NCBI RefSeq assembly: GCF_910594005.1
Contig: NC_057848.1
Location: forward strand, 136,224,155 to 136,288,154
From: Cervus elaphus
Lineage: Eukaryota; Chordata; Mammalia; Artiodactyla; Cervidae
Direction of reading: 5' to 3'
Length of the DNA: 64,000 nucleotides
Numbering within the stretch: position 1 is the stretch's first letter; each line of letters opens with the position of its first letter. A model generated the notes under the pieces. The model worked only from the letters and a program-made list of their open reading frames with translations. It had not been told where the DNA came from and searched no databases. Positions 1-10,043 of the stretch are shown piece after piece. A program made the translations under genes and the position numbers.

Positions 1-946
1 CCAGACACTCCAGGCAAAGCCACTGACTGTTCTAATCTATACTCTGCATTCCTTAAGCTGGAAGTCTCCAGAAGAGTGACAAGAAAACAGCCAAGAGGTG
101 GGCCGAGGCTCAGGCAACTAATTGAAGAATGACTCCTCTGCGGGGTGTTAATACCTTGCAAAGAAGTGAATCCACTGGCATTTTTTTTTTTTTTAGAGTT
201 TAATAAAAATATATATGCACCGTGAGAAAATCATAGCAATAATTCCTTGCACCTTTGTTCCAAGAAGCCCAAAGCACTCCCCATATATTATCATATTCAT
301 TATCCTATTTTCTTCACGTTTCTCATTAATTTTTTTCTGAGGTGATATATTAATATGAAATTCTAAATCACATTAAGGAGACCATGAGCCCAACTCGTTC
401 TCCTCACCCTAACTCCACCTTTCTCTTCTCCCCTTTCCATCTATCATCCTCACTGCCCCTTCCTCCTCCCACCCAGGGGAGGGTAAGTCTGAGGTGTGTA
501 AGCAGCTGATGGGGTTGGTTAGAAGACTGGAGGAGGGTGGGGATCAAAGTGCTGCTTTGCCAGTGGGCTGTACTGCCAGGCCTCCTCCACAGGACCACTT
601 GATTAGACCAGGACTCTGGTGCCCCTTGGGAAAGAAGCTGCCTGGCAGCCCAACTCCCCTTAACGGTGTAAAACCTACTCCCCCCGCCTCACATGCAAGA
701 GGGAAAGAATCAGGCTCATTACAGATATTATCATGCAACACTTCATATTTCAAAGAGCTTTATAATCGCTAATTAGTTATTGCCAGAGAATATGGAAATG
801 GCACCTTGCTGGAATCCCGCAGACTGGAGACCAGACTTCCACAGTGCTGCCTGGCCAAGTTGGGCCTGCCCCACGGTCTCAGGAAGTGGGGCCGACTCCA
901 GGGCAAAAAGCACTAGGCTTTTAGTCCTGGCCAAAGTGGTTCTCAG
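1..946. other. Single-copy DNA, no gene seen
   Basis: No recognisable exon or young repeat. There is a T-run at about 181-194. The AT-rich stretch at 270-345 faintly resembles an eroded reverse MIR or L2, but too weakly to call. The small ORFs here show no domain. Confidence 0.5.
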
Positions 947-1165
947 CTTCCCTGGTGACTCAGATGGTAAAGAATCTGCCTGCAATGCAGGAGACCCGGG
1001 TTCGATCCCTGGGTTGGGAAGATCCCCTGGAGAAGGGAATGGCAACCCACTCCAGTATTCTTGCCTGGAGAATCCCATGGACAGAGGAGCCTGGTGGGCA
1101 ACAGTGCATGGGGTCGCAAAGAGTCAGACACGAGTGAGCAACTAACACTTTCACTTCCTTTCAGT
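947..1165 (+). mobile_element. Bov-tA SINE, full length, with 11-bp TSD
   Basis: This is a tRNA-Glu-derived ruminant SINE. The tRNA-like head with a B-box (ggttcgatccc) is followed by the Bov-A body, ending in the ACTTTCACTT tail. It is flanked by a perfect direct repeat, gtggttctcag, at 936-946 and 1166-1176, which is the target-site duplication and fixes the ends. The short ORFs across it are SINE translation, not genes. Confidence 0.97.
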
Positions 1166-1176
1166 GTGGTTCTCAG

Positions 1177-2600
1177 TGGATGCTCCTGGGGTCAGCAGAC
1201 TGCATCCTGTCTGCGTAGGAAGAATACAGAGATGGGCTACTGCTTCAGGTGGTAAAAGAAAACATGCAGCTGAAAATTAAAACAGCAGTCTCAGCCAGCA
1301 GAGGCAATGAAGCCTATGCCCTTCCCACTGTGCTGAGTTCAGTTCTCAAGCTGATGACTGGAATGGGCCTGGGGTTCACATGCAGTGATGCCTGCATGCA
1401 CAGCAATGGCAAGCTCGCTCCAGAAGCCTCCTGAAGATCTCAAGGGCACACAGGTGTTCTGATGAGGGGGTGGAAGAGCCCTGTTCCTTTTCTTTCTGGC
1501 TCTGGAATTGCAACCACGGGGCTAGGATGGACCACAAGGGCCTCTCCCTCTCCTACTCTGACCTGTATCCTCTCTATCCAGTCTAATGCCACTTTCAAAA
1601 ACAGCTCTTCGAAGGAAGTTAACATCTACAGTCTGTAGCCCCCTCCAGAGAAAGGAGGGGTGAGGAGCAGCCTCATTCACCCGGGATAACCTCGATCTCA
1701 TTTGAATTTCATTACAAATCCACTCAGAAGCCGGAGTCAGCAGGGGCCTGCAGGAGGCGGGCCCTGGCCAGGCTGACTCAGCCTTCTAGGAGGGACTGTC
1801 TTGGGTCAGAGGGGAGAATGGAGGCAGGGAGCACTTTTCCCTAAGACTCCATCCCTCGTCTTTCCTGTGAATGGGGACAGGGAGGCACTGGCTGAACGAA
1901 AACTCTGAGTGAGGGCCGCAAAAGCTTTCCTTCCAGCAAAGCTGGCCCACCCAGCTCAGATTGGGACGCAGACTGGGGAACCACTCTAGTTTCCAGAAAT
2001 TCCACCGCTCCCTGTGTGTGGGAAGCTCGGGGGTCACTCCAACTGCTGGGGAGTGATCAGTAATCTGAAACATGGATGTCCCCAGCTTTCCACTCTTCCT
2101 GGCCATGAGACATGCAGAGGCCACTCAGTGGCCTTGTCATTGTACTTCCCCTAATAACTCCGGTGTGTGTGCCAAAGCTGAGTGACCTTGAAGGGATGGA
2201 GACACGCATCTGCTGGGATTAGGCCTCTGTCTTTTGGAAGCTGTGTCTATACCCAAGACTTTGCATCTGTTGGGTTCCCTATCAGAAGCTGTCTGTTCTT
2301 AGCATGAAACTGTGCTGTGAAAGAGATTGATGTGCCCCTGGACCTAATTTCTCAGCACACCAGCAGGAGAGGAGGCACTTGCCCTTGCCTGCATTGCAGA
2401 TGGCAGCCCTGGTAATGAAAATGCACCGAGGTCCAGACCATTTGGCAGGGACAGGGATGTGGGGCTGGGGCCTTGGACCACACAGAGAGGTTTCCCCAGG
2501 CCTTTGGGCACAAGCACTTATGCAATTGGGTCCTCTTAGGACAGGACAGCTGGCCCCTCCTGCTTCTCCTCTCTGCCTTAGTTTCATGCTGAGGCAACTG
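1177..2600. other. Single-copy DNA, no gene seen
   Basis: About 1.4 kb of moderately GC-rich sequence without a recognisable repeat, exon or RNA gene. ORFs on both strands (for example 1786-2124 minus) have low-complexity translations and no domain. Confidence 0.5.
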
Positions 2601-2608
2601 GCTGGGAG

Positions 2609-2876
2609 TTCAGTTCATTCAGTTCAGTTGCTCAGTCTCGTGTCTGACTCTTTGCGACCCCAAGAACTGCAGCACACCAGGCTCCCCTGTCCTTTACTAT
2701 CTCCCGGAGCTTGCTCAAACTCATGTCCATCAAATCGATAATACCATCCAACCATCTCATCCTCTGTCGCCTCCTTCTTCTCCTGCCTTCAATCTTTCCC
2801 AGCATCAGGGTCTTTTCCAGTGAGTTGGCTCTTTGCATCAGGTGGCCAAAGTATTGGAGGGTCAGCTTCAGCATCA
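2609..2876 (-). mobile_element. BovB LINE 3' end, 5'-truncated, with 8-bp TSD
   Basis: The reverse complement reads as the last ~270 bp of BovB, ending in the characteristic GAACTGAA-type tail repeats. The perfect direct repeat gctgggag at 2601-2608 and 2877-2884 brackets it, so it is an independent 5'-truncated insertion and not a broken larger copy. The minus-strand ORF at 2632-2895 is the degenerate C-terminus of the BovB reverse-transcriptase protein. Confidence 0.93.
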
Positions 2877-2884
2877 GCTGGGAG

Positions 2885-3738
2885 ATTCCAGCCAAGGTCT
2901 TCCTGCAGAGCTTAAACTACCACTGCGGTCCTCTTAGCACAATTCCCCATCCCTGAAGTCCTAGAAGTCAAAGATGTCTCCCCTGGTGAGGGGTGGGGAA
3001 ATCTGATCTTATTCAGGATTCCTTCCTCTCCCTCCCACTACACAGAACTGCCAGGAGTTTTCCAGAACCCAGACTTCCTTTCCAGCTTTGTCCCCTTCGG
3101 ACACTCCAAGCAAACAAAATACGCTTCCATTCCAAAGGCGACCCAGAGCCTTGCGTCTCAGCTCTGTGGGCAGCTGGAAGATGGGTCCCGTGAAGATGGG
3201 GTGCACACAGCCCTCAGCCTCCCAGCTCTCCAGCTCCAGCTTTCAGCCACCTGCATCACTGTGAGAACAAAGTGTCGAGTGAGCCGGCAGGAAAAATTCC
3301 TTCCTGATCTGTTCAAATCTACTCTGCTCCCTGTTACAGATACTGCTGGGCATGCAGGTGCACATCTGCTCCAGGCACGCCCTCCAGTGCACACACACGC
3401 ACACATGCTCTGGTGGTGCCCTCGGCCCTGACATACCTCCAGCTTTAGATCTGCATCCTATCACACCTGGGTAACTGTCAGGAGCGGAGTGCTGATGGAG
3501 GGAAGGGAAAGGGACCATGCCCTCCACCATTCCAGCTGCTCCCTCTTTGGGCAGAAGGAAGGGTCCCCTGTCCTGTCCTGTCTCCCAACCAAGGGCAGGT
3601 AGAAATTTAACTTTTGGAAAATTAGAAGAAGAAAGGAAGGAGAAGGAGCAAGAAGGGCAGGAGGAGCCTGGAAGCTGACCTCAGAGGTCTTCTCTGACAT
3701 CATTAGGGAGACACGATGCGGGGAAAGGAGAGGTTTGG
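2885..3738. other. Single-copy DNA, no gene seen
   Basis: No convincing repeat or exon. A short CA/CG-rich stretch sits at about 3391-3410, and a purine-rich stretch at about 3620-3665. Confidence 0.45.
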
Positions 3739-3748
3739 GAGTCAGGAG

Positions 3749-3968
3749 GAGGCTTCCCAGGTGGCGCAGCGGTAAAGAAACCACCTGCCAATGCAGGAGA
3801 CGCAGGAGTCTCAGGTTCAATCCCTGGGTCAGGAAGATCTGGAGGAGGAAATGGCAACCCACTCCAGTATTCTTGCCTAAAAAAATCCCATGGACAGAGG
3901 AGCCTGGCAGGCTATAGTCCGCGGAGTCACAAAGAGTCAGACACGCCTGAATGACTGAGCACACATGT
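3749..3968 (+). mobile_element. Bov-tA SINE with 10-bp TSD
   Basis: tRNA-related head plus Bov-A body, diverged from consensus (an A-run replaces part of the body near 3879-3886). The direct repeat gagtcaggag at 3739-3748 and 3969-3978 is the target-site duplication. Confidence 0.96.
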
Positions 3969-3978
3969 GAGTCAGGAG

Positions 3979-4165
3979 ATTTCCTGCAGGGACCTTTGGC
4001 CAGGAGGTCACTTAACCTCTCCAAGTCTCAGTTTTCCTCCCTCTAAAGTGGTAGAGAAAGGAGGATAATGACACTTGTCTTTTGGAGGTGCTGGGAGGAA
4101 GAGCAATAATGTTTCTAAGGAGCCTGGAACAGACGGGGTCCTTGACAAATGGCTGCTATTATCAC
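3979..4165 (+). mobile_element. MIR SINE remnant
   Basis: The order of blocks matches the MIR core and 3' part: the acttaacctct / tctcagttttcc block, then gataatgacac, then a GGAACAGA...TGGCTGCTATTAT tail. Old and diverged, so the ends are approximate. The Bov-tA at 3749 landed directly at its 5' side. Confidence 0.75.
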
Positions 4166-4690
4166 ACCGCCTGAATGAGAAGGGATCTTGGAAGGTGTCA
4201 GTTCTGGGCTCCATTCACAGGGGACACATGGTGATATGCTGCCTTCCTTCCCTTACAGCAGAGCCGGGCCCCTGATGACTCATTCTAGCTATTCAGTCAC
4301 CTGGGCGATGGTGGGAAGAGTGGCAGGGGTTGTAGGTTACACTGTCGCCCACAAGGATGAGCGCTGGGGGAGCTCAGCATACAAGGTTAAGGCAGTGCTG
4401 TGGGCGGATCCCAGGAAGCGCTCCAAGGAGAGAAGAAATGCACAGTATTTACCGCCCCGATGACTTGAGGTTTGGCCAGAGCCACCAGCAGGACCAGGGA
4501 CACAGGAAGTCATGGGCATGCAGCCCATCCATGCAGCGAAAGGGTAGAGAGAAACACCAGGTTTGTGGCCACCTGCCCAAGAGAAATGGGATTGCTTCTC
4601 TGGCTGCTGTCTTGACAAAGTGTTTCCAGATCATTCTCTCATCCTTTCTCTGAGCCTCTGGGGTGTCCTGATTGAGCACAGGGAGGCTGT
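4166..4690. other. Single-copy DNA, no gene seen
   Basis: ORFs on both strands run through this stretch (4188-4463 plus, 4337-4618 minus) but overlap each other and have no recognisable domain, so none is called. Confidence 0.45.
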
Positions 4691-4694
4691 CAGG

Positions 4695-4880
4695 GTGGTG
4701 GGTAAGGATCCGGATTCTGGAGGCAGACCTCTTGTGCTTGAATTCTGCCTCTCCGACTTACCAGCTGTGTGATTTCATTTCAGTGTGCTTCCGGTTTCCT
4801 TCTCTGTAAAATGGGAGGACTTAGCGCCATGCCAGATCCGTGGTAAGCGCTCTTGCAATACTGGCTTTAATGATTACATT
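4695..4880 (+). mobile_element. MIR SINE remnant
   Basis: Matches the MIR core: the ggattctggaggcagac block, the ctctccgacttaccagctgtgtg block and ttctctgtaaaatggga, followed by a ggtaagcgct-like 3' part. Read on the minus strand, its ttaccag gives a consensus-like splice donor (CTG|GTAAGT), which MIRs often provide. No exon use can be shown here. Confidence 0.88.
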
Positions 4881-4920
4881 CCTTGGCCAGTTGCCCAGCA
4901 TTGGGAACACTTTTCAGGAA

Positions 4921-5400
4921 GAGGGCGGGTCAACTCGGGCTTTCCTGCTGATGCAAAGGGCAGGGAGTGTGGGGCCCAGGCGCGGAGCCCCCCATCACTT
5001 AGCTTCTTGCAGCCACGTGGATCTGCAGCGCGCTCCTCCCTAGGCCATTCTCCCCGGGGGCGGGTGGGGGGCGGGTGCTGCCTAGCAGCAGGCTGCTCCC
5101 CGAGTCACGATCCACTGATCCCCTCCAGCCGCGCTTTCACTCAGCTCCAGGCCTGCGCCCTCTCTCGAGCTAGACTGCCACTCCGAGGCGGATCCGGGTA
5201 CCGCCTCAAGTCTGTCCTGGCTGCTCTAAAGCCCCCGCGTGCTCAGCGAGCCAAGCAACCCGAGCAAGCGAGCGCCGTCCTGGGACTCAGGGCAGCCCAG
5301 GGTGGCCCTTCCCGTTCCCCTCCCACAGCAGGAGTGGGGGCGTATCAGTCGGAAGCTGAGATGCTGCCTTCTCCGGTACAGTGCTGAGCAAGCCCGGAGC
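4921..5400. promoter_or_regulatory. CpG-island-like segment, candidate promoter
   Basis: A hand count gives about 32 CpG dinucleotides in 480 bp with high GC. That is far above the surroundings and near an observed/expected ratio of 0.65. GC-box-like runs (gggggcgggtgggg) lie at about 5055-5073. There is no clear TATA box. A plus-strand ORF (4785-5387, 200 codons) crosses it, but stop-poor ORFs are expected in CpG-rich DNA and its translation shows no domain. It could be an alternative promoter, an orphan island or an enhancer. Transcription direction cannot be decided from sequence. Confidence 0.6.
5014..5019. promoter_or_regulatory. E-box CACGTG inside the CpG island
   Basis: A perfect palindromic CACGTG, the binding core for MYC/MAX, USF and related bHLH-ZIP factors. 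It sits inside the CpG-rich segment, where such sites are more often functional. Occupancy is inferred, not shown. Confidence 0.4.
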
Positions 5401-5499
5401 CCTTGGGCTCAGAGAGACAAGACTTTGGCTCATCTAGGGGAAAGGGCTGGGGAGTGGGTGGCAACCCTCTGGGAGTCAGGGAGCGGTTGAGGGGGTGAA

Positions 5500-5710
5500 G
5501 GCGTCTTAAGGAAGAAACGTAATAGGAAGATGATGGAGAGAAAGGGGAAGGATGTGGGTGAAAATGGGGAGAGGGGAGAAAGGAGGAGGAAATGAAGGTG
5601 GGGGAAGTGGTCCAAGAGGAGAAGGGAACAGGAGGGGAAGGGGAAGTGGGACCATGGGATCTAGGAGGAGAGGAAGGGGCAGGATGGAAGGGGGAAAGGA
5701 TGGGAAATCT
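5500..5710. repeat. Polypurine (GGA-rich) low-complexity tract
   Basis: About 200 bp almost free of pyrimidines on the plus strand, built of irregular GGAGA/GGAAG units. The minus-strand ORFs over it (5345-5854, 5430-5615) are Ser/Pro-rich translations of this tract and not genes. Tracts of this kind can form triplex DNA and lie just downstream of many CpG islands. Confidence 0.85.
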
Positions 5711-5929
5711 TGGGCTCTGCTTCTTGTCTGCTATCACCCCAGCACCCCAACACTCCACTACACACATTTCCAGGAGGGATTTTGTAAAAAGGAGCCACGG
5801 GGAAAGAGGACTCTTGAGAAAAGCCAGGTGTGCATGAGCTCTGAAGTGGCACAACCCTTGACCTTGGACATCTGAGGGGCTGGATGCAAAAGTCCTGTGC
5901 CCCCCTGCCTCCCTCCCCCAGGGAAAGTC

Positions 5930-6095
5930 AATGAGTCCAAGTTCAAATCCCTCTTCTGTCTAGGAGGTTCGCTGGGCATATGACCTTGGAAGCAGGTGGC
6001 AACTTGCCCTGAACACTAGCTATCACATTTATAAAAGGGGGATGATTTAAATGCCTGCTTTGCAGGGTTGTTAAAATTAAATTAGGTTAACCAAA
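5930..6095 (+). mobile_element. MIR SINE remnant
   Basis: Diverged MIR: a gttcaaatccctcttctgt block, a catatgaccttgg block, ttataaaagggggatgattt, then gcagggttgttaaaattaaat. These are in the correct order for a sense MIR. Ends approximate. Confidence 0.75.
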
Positions 6096-6099
6096 GAAA

Positions 6100-6439
6100 G
6101 AAAGAAATGGAAAGGCCTTGATCTCAGTGGTCATGACCTAGCATTTCATGGAGTGCTTGGAGGAGAAGCACATTGGTGCCCAGCCTGAACTGGAACACCC
6201 ATCCCCCAAGTGCTGTGTGTTAACTGACCCCTTCTCACATGAACACCCCTTTGCCCCCCAAAAGTTTGGGAGATAATCACCTCTGCCCCCTGGGCCTGGG
6301 GCTACCGACAGCCAATGTCTCTCTAGGCAGGGCTTGGAAGTGGGTACAAACCCAAGTAGTTTCCTCAGGGTGAGCAATTCCAGAACTTCCCAAGGAATCA
6401 GGCTGAATGAAGACTTACCTGAACTCACATCCTTTCAGC
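6100..6439. other. Single-copy DNA, no gene seen
   Basis: Nothing recognisable beyond short ORFs without domains. Confidence 0.45.
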
Positions 6440-6546
6440 TTTCCCCTGCCCCATCCTCCTTCCCTTGCTTCCTCACAGACTTCTCCACTCACACCTCAAT
6501 TCCTGGCTCAGGCTCTGCTTGCTTCTAGGGAACCCCACTTAAGACA
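6440..6546 (+). repeat. Ancient repeat tail (family not identified)
   Basis: A pyrimidine-rich block is followed by ctcaggctctgcttgcttctagggaac and cttaagaca. A similar ending (pyrimidine-rich block, ...gctctgcttc..., gaa-acacaa-ctaagac) recurs near 20.44-20.54, 37.9-38.1 and 62.56-62.71 kb, so this is an old dispersed repeat. I cannot name the family with confidence. Confidence 0.45.
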
Positions 6547-6859
6547 ACACCTTCCTGAGGATTAGTTGTCAATCTGCTTAGACCAAAAATGGGCCCAAGA
6601 TTGGCAACAGGGACCCCTGGAGCTAGAAGGGAGGGATATCTCCCAAGGCTATGTTTCCTGGGACATCAGGCAGCCACCAGCCCTTGCAAACAGGGCTGAC
6701 ACCATACCTTGAATATTCCAAAATGGCCACCAAGGAGCCTCAGGTAGGGAGGCTGGTGGAAGGGGAGGCGGTTGATCTTGGGGGCTTGCAGAGATGGGGG
6801 AGTTTGGGAGTAATTTAAAGGATGAGAAGGAGTCAGGGCACACTTGAATGGGGGAGGTG

Positions 6860-7010
6860 CCCACAAAGCTTCCATTTTGTGTGCAATTAGTCTAGGGATG
6901 CCCTCATTTGCATAAGGTTCATTAATTTGCATAAAATTGCTTGAGGCCCTAACCACCAGTACAGAAAATAAAATAACATGAATCAATTAGCGAGACTGAC
7001 TGTGATTGGA
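6860..7010. promoter_or_regulatory. Candidate regulatory element with two octamers and homeodomain cores
   Basis: Two perfect ATTTGCAT octamers (POU/OCT sites) lie at 6906-6913 and 6925-6932, 19 bp apart, in the same orientation and each followed by AA. CAATTAG cores occur near 6884 and 6985, and ATTAAT lies between the octamers. The segment is not repeat-derived as far as I can see. Enhancer function is inferred from motif clustering alone. Confidence 0.4.
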
Positions 7011-7304
7011 AGAAGCCTGGCGTTAGGGAATCCTTCTCCTAACTCAGGAGCACCGGGTTAGCAGGAAGGCTACTGGAAGGTGACCCCTCCAGACCACCTC
7101 AGCTGCCCCCGGGAGGGGAGCTCTGCCCTTCCCCTGCCCTGCAGAGGGATGGGGGTGTTCCTGGAAGTAGGGGCACAGGAGGGGCCTGAGCGGACAGGAG
7201 CACCAGACTCCAGCTAAGTGGAGGACATGTGAAAGGACCTCAGGGATGATAAGGATGCGAAGAGATGGGTCCAGTGCAGGAAAGAAGGGGTGCTTATCTT
7301 CCCA

Positions 7305-7480
7305 GCCCCCATGTTTATTGAGGGCCTTTTCTGCCTCTGGCCTGAGCCACACGTAGAGTCTTATTTGGTTCTCATAACAATCACAGGAAATCAGTACAAT
7401 TACCCCACTGGAGAGATTCAAAAGCCTGAGTTTGGAGGGGTTACAGATTTGCAGTGGCAAATGGCAAACCTGGGCTTGCC
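7305..7480 (-). mobile_element. MIR SINE remnant, reverse
   Basis: Reads in MIR reverse order: tttattgagggcct, then ggttctcataacaatcacaggaa, then ccccactggagagattc and gcctgagtttggaggggtta. Old and eroded. The 220-codon minus-strand ORF (7044-7706) runs across it and is regarded as chance. Confidence 0.7.
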
Positions 7481-7494
7481 CACCTCCAGAGGCC

Positions 7495-7566
7495 CATGAC
7501 GAGCCCCCAGCAAGAACAGTGCCTGGCATCCGGCAGGACCGCAATAAATATTTGTTGAATAAGTGA
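7495..7566 (+). mobile_element. L2/MIR-type 3' tail
   Basis: The block aacagtgcctggcatccgg followed by caataaatatttgttgaata is the shared L2/MIR 3' end in sense orientation. It abuts the reverse MIR at 7305-7480, giving a head-to-head pair of old elements. Confidence 0.75.
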
Positions 7567-7569
7567 CTG

Positions 7570-8150
7570 ATGTATGTGGGGATGAGCTTTGAGGGGAGGT
7601 GAAAGTCAAACTGAGGATGCTGTGTGGCAGTTCTTAAAGGAAAACAGGTTAAAAGTGAACCACAGCATGCAATTTCCTTAAGGAAAATAAAAGTAAACCC
7701 TATCAATCACCCTGGGAGTCTGTGAAGATGTGGCTAAATCTCATGTCTCCCCCATCATCATTGCCATCAGCTGGCCTTTTGGTTTCTCTTTGGCATCACC
7801 CCATCTTATGCTCTCTGCCCATTTTCTGAGCCACGCCTGGCGCTGCCTGACATGCCATACCTTCAGTTCCATTCTGGAACCTTGGTCCTTGCTGAGACAG
7901 CCGAAGCCCTAGCGAACTACAGCTGAGAAGCTGAGGTCGTGGTGCCCAGGCCCAGTTCCCACCACTGAAACTATGTGGGCTCTTATCTTCCATTTCCATC
8001 CACTAGTAAGCCTTCGCTGATGAATCACCAATTTTTCTCTCCATCTTTCCCTTTCTCTCTTCCACTGACCTTACTGCTTTATAAGAACTCTCAGGGATTT
8101 TTTTTTTTTTTTGCCTCTGCTCTCTCCCTGAACCTCTTCGTCTCCCAGAG
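7570..8150. other. Single-copy DNA, no gene seen
   Basis: A short T-run lies at about 8099-8112. No exon or named repeat is recognised. Confidence 0.4.
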
Positions 8151-8570
8151 CCACTGTTAATGAATCAAATTGCCCTTCGACTCAAATTACGAGGAAAGCA
8201 GCCTCACCCACTACTCGTAGTAGATGGGGTGGCTGCCCCCGGATCCACACTGGCCTCACGGCAATGGCTCAGAGTGGATGTTTATTTTTGAATCTCGAAT
8301 CCTTTATCTGAGAAAATGGACTACCGATGGGAAACAATTACCTACCACTTACCCCACAGGGCTTATGGGAGCAGATGGCACGTGCGATGGAGAAGCAGCA
8401 CAGTGCATTAATGTCATCAGCAAGCATCACAGCCATAATGAGCCCCCATCACGGGGACTGAAAAGCGGAGGGAGGAAAGAGCAACAGCTGGGCACTTCAG
8501 CCAGATGTGGTTGCAGTCACCCAAATGGCTTGTTCCAGTTTCACTTAATGGCAGAGAGTGACATTCAGCT
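8150..8570. other. Unique sequence, possible conserved non-coding element
   Basis: About 420 bp without repeat signatures. It contains TAATGAATCAAAT at the left end and GCATTAATGTCAT near 8406, both homeodomain-like. The plus-strand ORF (8224-8574, 116 codons) has no domain. Calling it conserved is a guess until it is aligned with other mammals. Confidence 0.3.
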
Positions 8571-8708
8571 ATGAGAAGACCCATGGAAAAGAGCCCCTGC
8601 TTTCAACCCTGTCCATTGTCAGGAAGCCACTCCGCAGGGAGCACATGGCAATTCATTGTTTACCTGGGCCCACTGAACTGCTTTCTTCTGCTCTGACTGA
8701 ACAAAGCC

Positions 8709-8740
8709 TGTGTGCGTGTGCGCACGCGTGTGTGTCTGTG
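8709..8740. repeat. Short alternating GT/GC microsatellite
   Basis: Imperfect GTGTGCGTGTGCGCACGCGTG run. Alternating purine-pyrimidine with CGCACGCG is a Z-DNA-prone composition. Confidence 0.8.
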
Positions 8741-9254
8741 ACCAGACAGTGCCTCTGTTAATTCTGCCCAGAAGGAAATGCAGGAGACAGTTTGAGTAAG
8801 GTCTATAAAGCTAGAAGTGATATTCAAAGATAATACATAATGGATGTGAGAAAGACCTGCAGGACACTTCATGATTTGCTGAATTTGGACGCTGTGATAT
8901 CAGGGACAGTAAAGACAGGACGACAGGTCGATTTCTGAGCTACAGAAAGGACAAGGATGAGGACCAGTGATCTAGCCAGCATCCCTGACACTTCAGAGGG
9001 GTCTGGGCAGAAAAGGAAAAAGCGCCCCACTGCTGAGTCTCCCCGACCCCTGCCCAGCTGGCATCACAATCATGACTTCACTCCCCACTCCCTCTCCCCC
9101 ACCACCTTCGCTTTGGGCTTTCTCAAAGCTCAGAGCAGGTCAGGATGCCTTCGGATTCTTTCTTCTCCTTCCCAGCTGGACCCAGAAGTGGTTTCCACAC
9201 CAACACCGAGAACGTAGAGTGTCTTAGCACAGATTCTGGTTGCTCACAATGGGG

Positions 9255-9390
9255 GACAGGTTCATCTTGTATGATCCCCTCATTTGGCAGAGAAAGCAAC
9301 TGAAGACCAGAGTGGAGTGAATGACTTATCTAAGCTCACACAGCTTATGACTGCCTGGCTCCATTGATAGTCTAAGTTCCCAGACTCAAA
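9255..9390 (-). mobile_element. MIR SINE remnant, reverse
   Basis: Blocks gatcccctcatttggcagagaaagcaactgaag and cttatctaagctcacacagctta match the reverse MIR core. Divergence is high and the ends are approximate. Confidence 0.75.
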
Positions 9391-9502
9391 CTAATACATT
9401 TTCTACTATACAAAAGACTTTATCCAGTTACTATCTGTCCTTATTCCCTGTCACAACATAGAATTTTTGGGGGGTTAACTGTTTTGTGCAAAGAAGGCTG
9501 AT

Positions 9503-9666
9503 GTCGGGACTTCCCTGGTGGTCCAGTGGTTAAGAATCTGCCTTGCAATGCAGGATACTTGGGTTCAATCCTGACTGGGGAGTTAAGACCCCACATCTGA
9601 GGAGCAACTGATCCCAAGTGCCAAAACGAAGACCTGACGCAGCCAAATAAATAGATACCTTTTTAA
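9503..9666 (+). mobile_element. CHR-2-type tRNA-derived SINE with 9-bp TSD
   Basis: Begins gggacttccctggtggtccagtgg, carries a tRNA-like head, and ends gcagccaaataaatagata, as expected for the cetartiodactyl CHR family. The direct repeat aaggctgat at 9494-9502 and 9667-9675 brackets it. Confidence 0.93.
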
Positions 9667-9823
9667 AAGGCTGATATTTATCAATATAAAGTCTAAGCAT
9701 TTCCAGTTTAGTTTATCTTCATGTCCACATTTTTTAGTTGCTGTGAATACTGCCGGAGTCTTCTGCCTCCTGTCTCAACTACTGCAGGAAAAGTGCTCTT
9801 TGCAACTATGTATTTGCTGCTAC

Positions 9824-10043
9824 TGGCTTCCCAGGTGGCACTAGAGGTAAGGAACCTGCCTGCCAATGCAGGGGACGTAAGAGCCTTGGGTTTGATCCCT
9901 GGGTTGGGTAGATCCCCTGGAGGAGGGCATGGCAACCCACTCTTGTATTCTTGCCTGGAGAATCCCATGGACAGAGGAGCCTGGTGGGCTACAGTCCATG
10001 GGGTCACACAGAGTCAGACACAACTGAAGCAAGTTAGCATAGC
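9824..10043 (+). mobile_element. Bov-tA SINE
   Basis: Full-length tRNA-related head and Bov-A body. The tail reads gaagcaagttagcatag. No clean target-site duplication was found, so the ends are set by homology. The 171-codon ORF 9721-10236 reads through the SINE and is not considered a gene. Confidence 0.93.

Noticed and set aside
780..1145. 121-codon ORF on the plus strand
   Set aside because: More than half is translation of a Bov-tA SINE. The same peptide pieces (for example GDPGSIPGLGRSPGEGNGNPLQYSCLENPMDRGAW-like blocks) recur at every Bov-tA in the window.
947..1165. tRNA gene suggested by a B-box
   Set aside because: The B-box belongs to the tRNA-derived head of Bov-tA; there is no cloverleaf of a functional tRNA.
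4756..4762. Minus-strand splice donor (CTG|GTAAGT)
   Set aside because: It is the normal sequence of the MIR core. Without an exon or acceptor nearby it cannot be called.
4785..5387. 200-codon ORF across the CpG island
   Set aside because: GC-rich DNA has few stop codons. The translation lacks a domain and no splice or start context supports it.
5345..5854. 169-codon Ser/Pro-rich ORF on the minus strand
   Set aside because: Translation of a polypurine tract and flanks.
7044..7706. 220-codon ORF on the minus strand
   Set aside because: Runs through MIR and L2 remnants, has no domain and no gene context.
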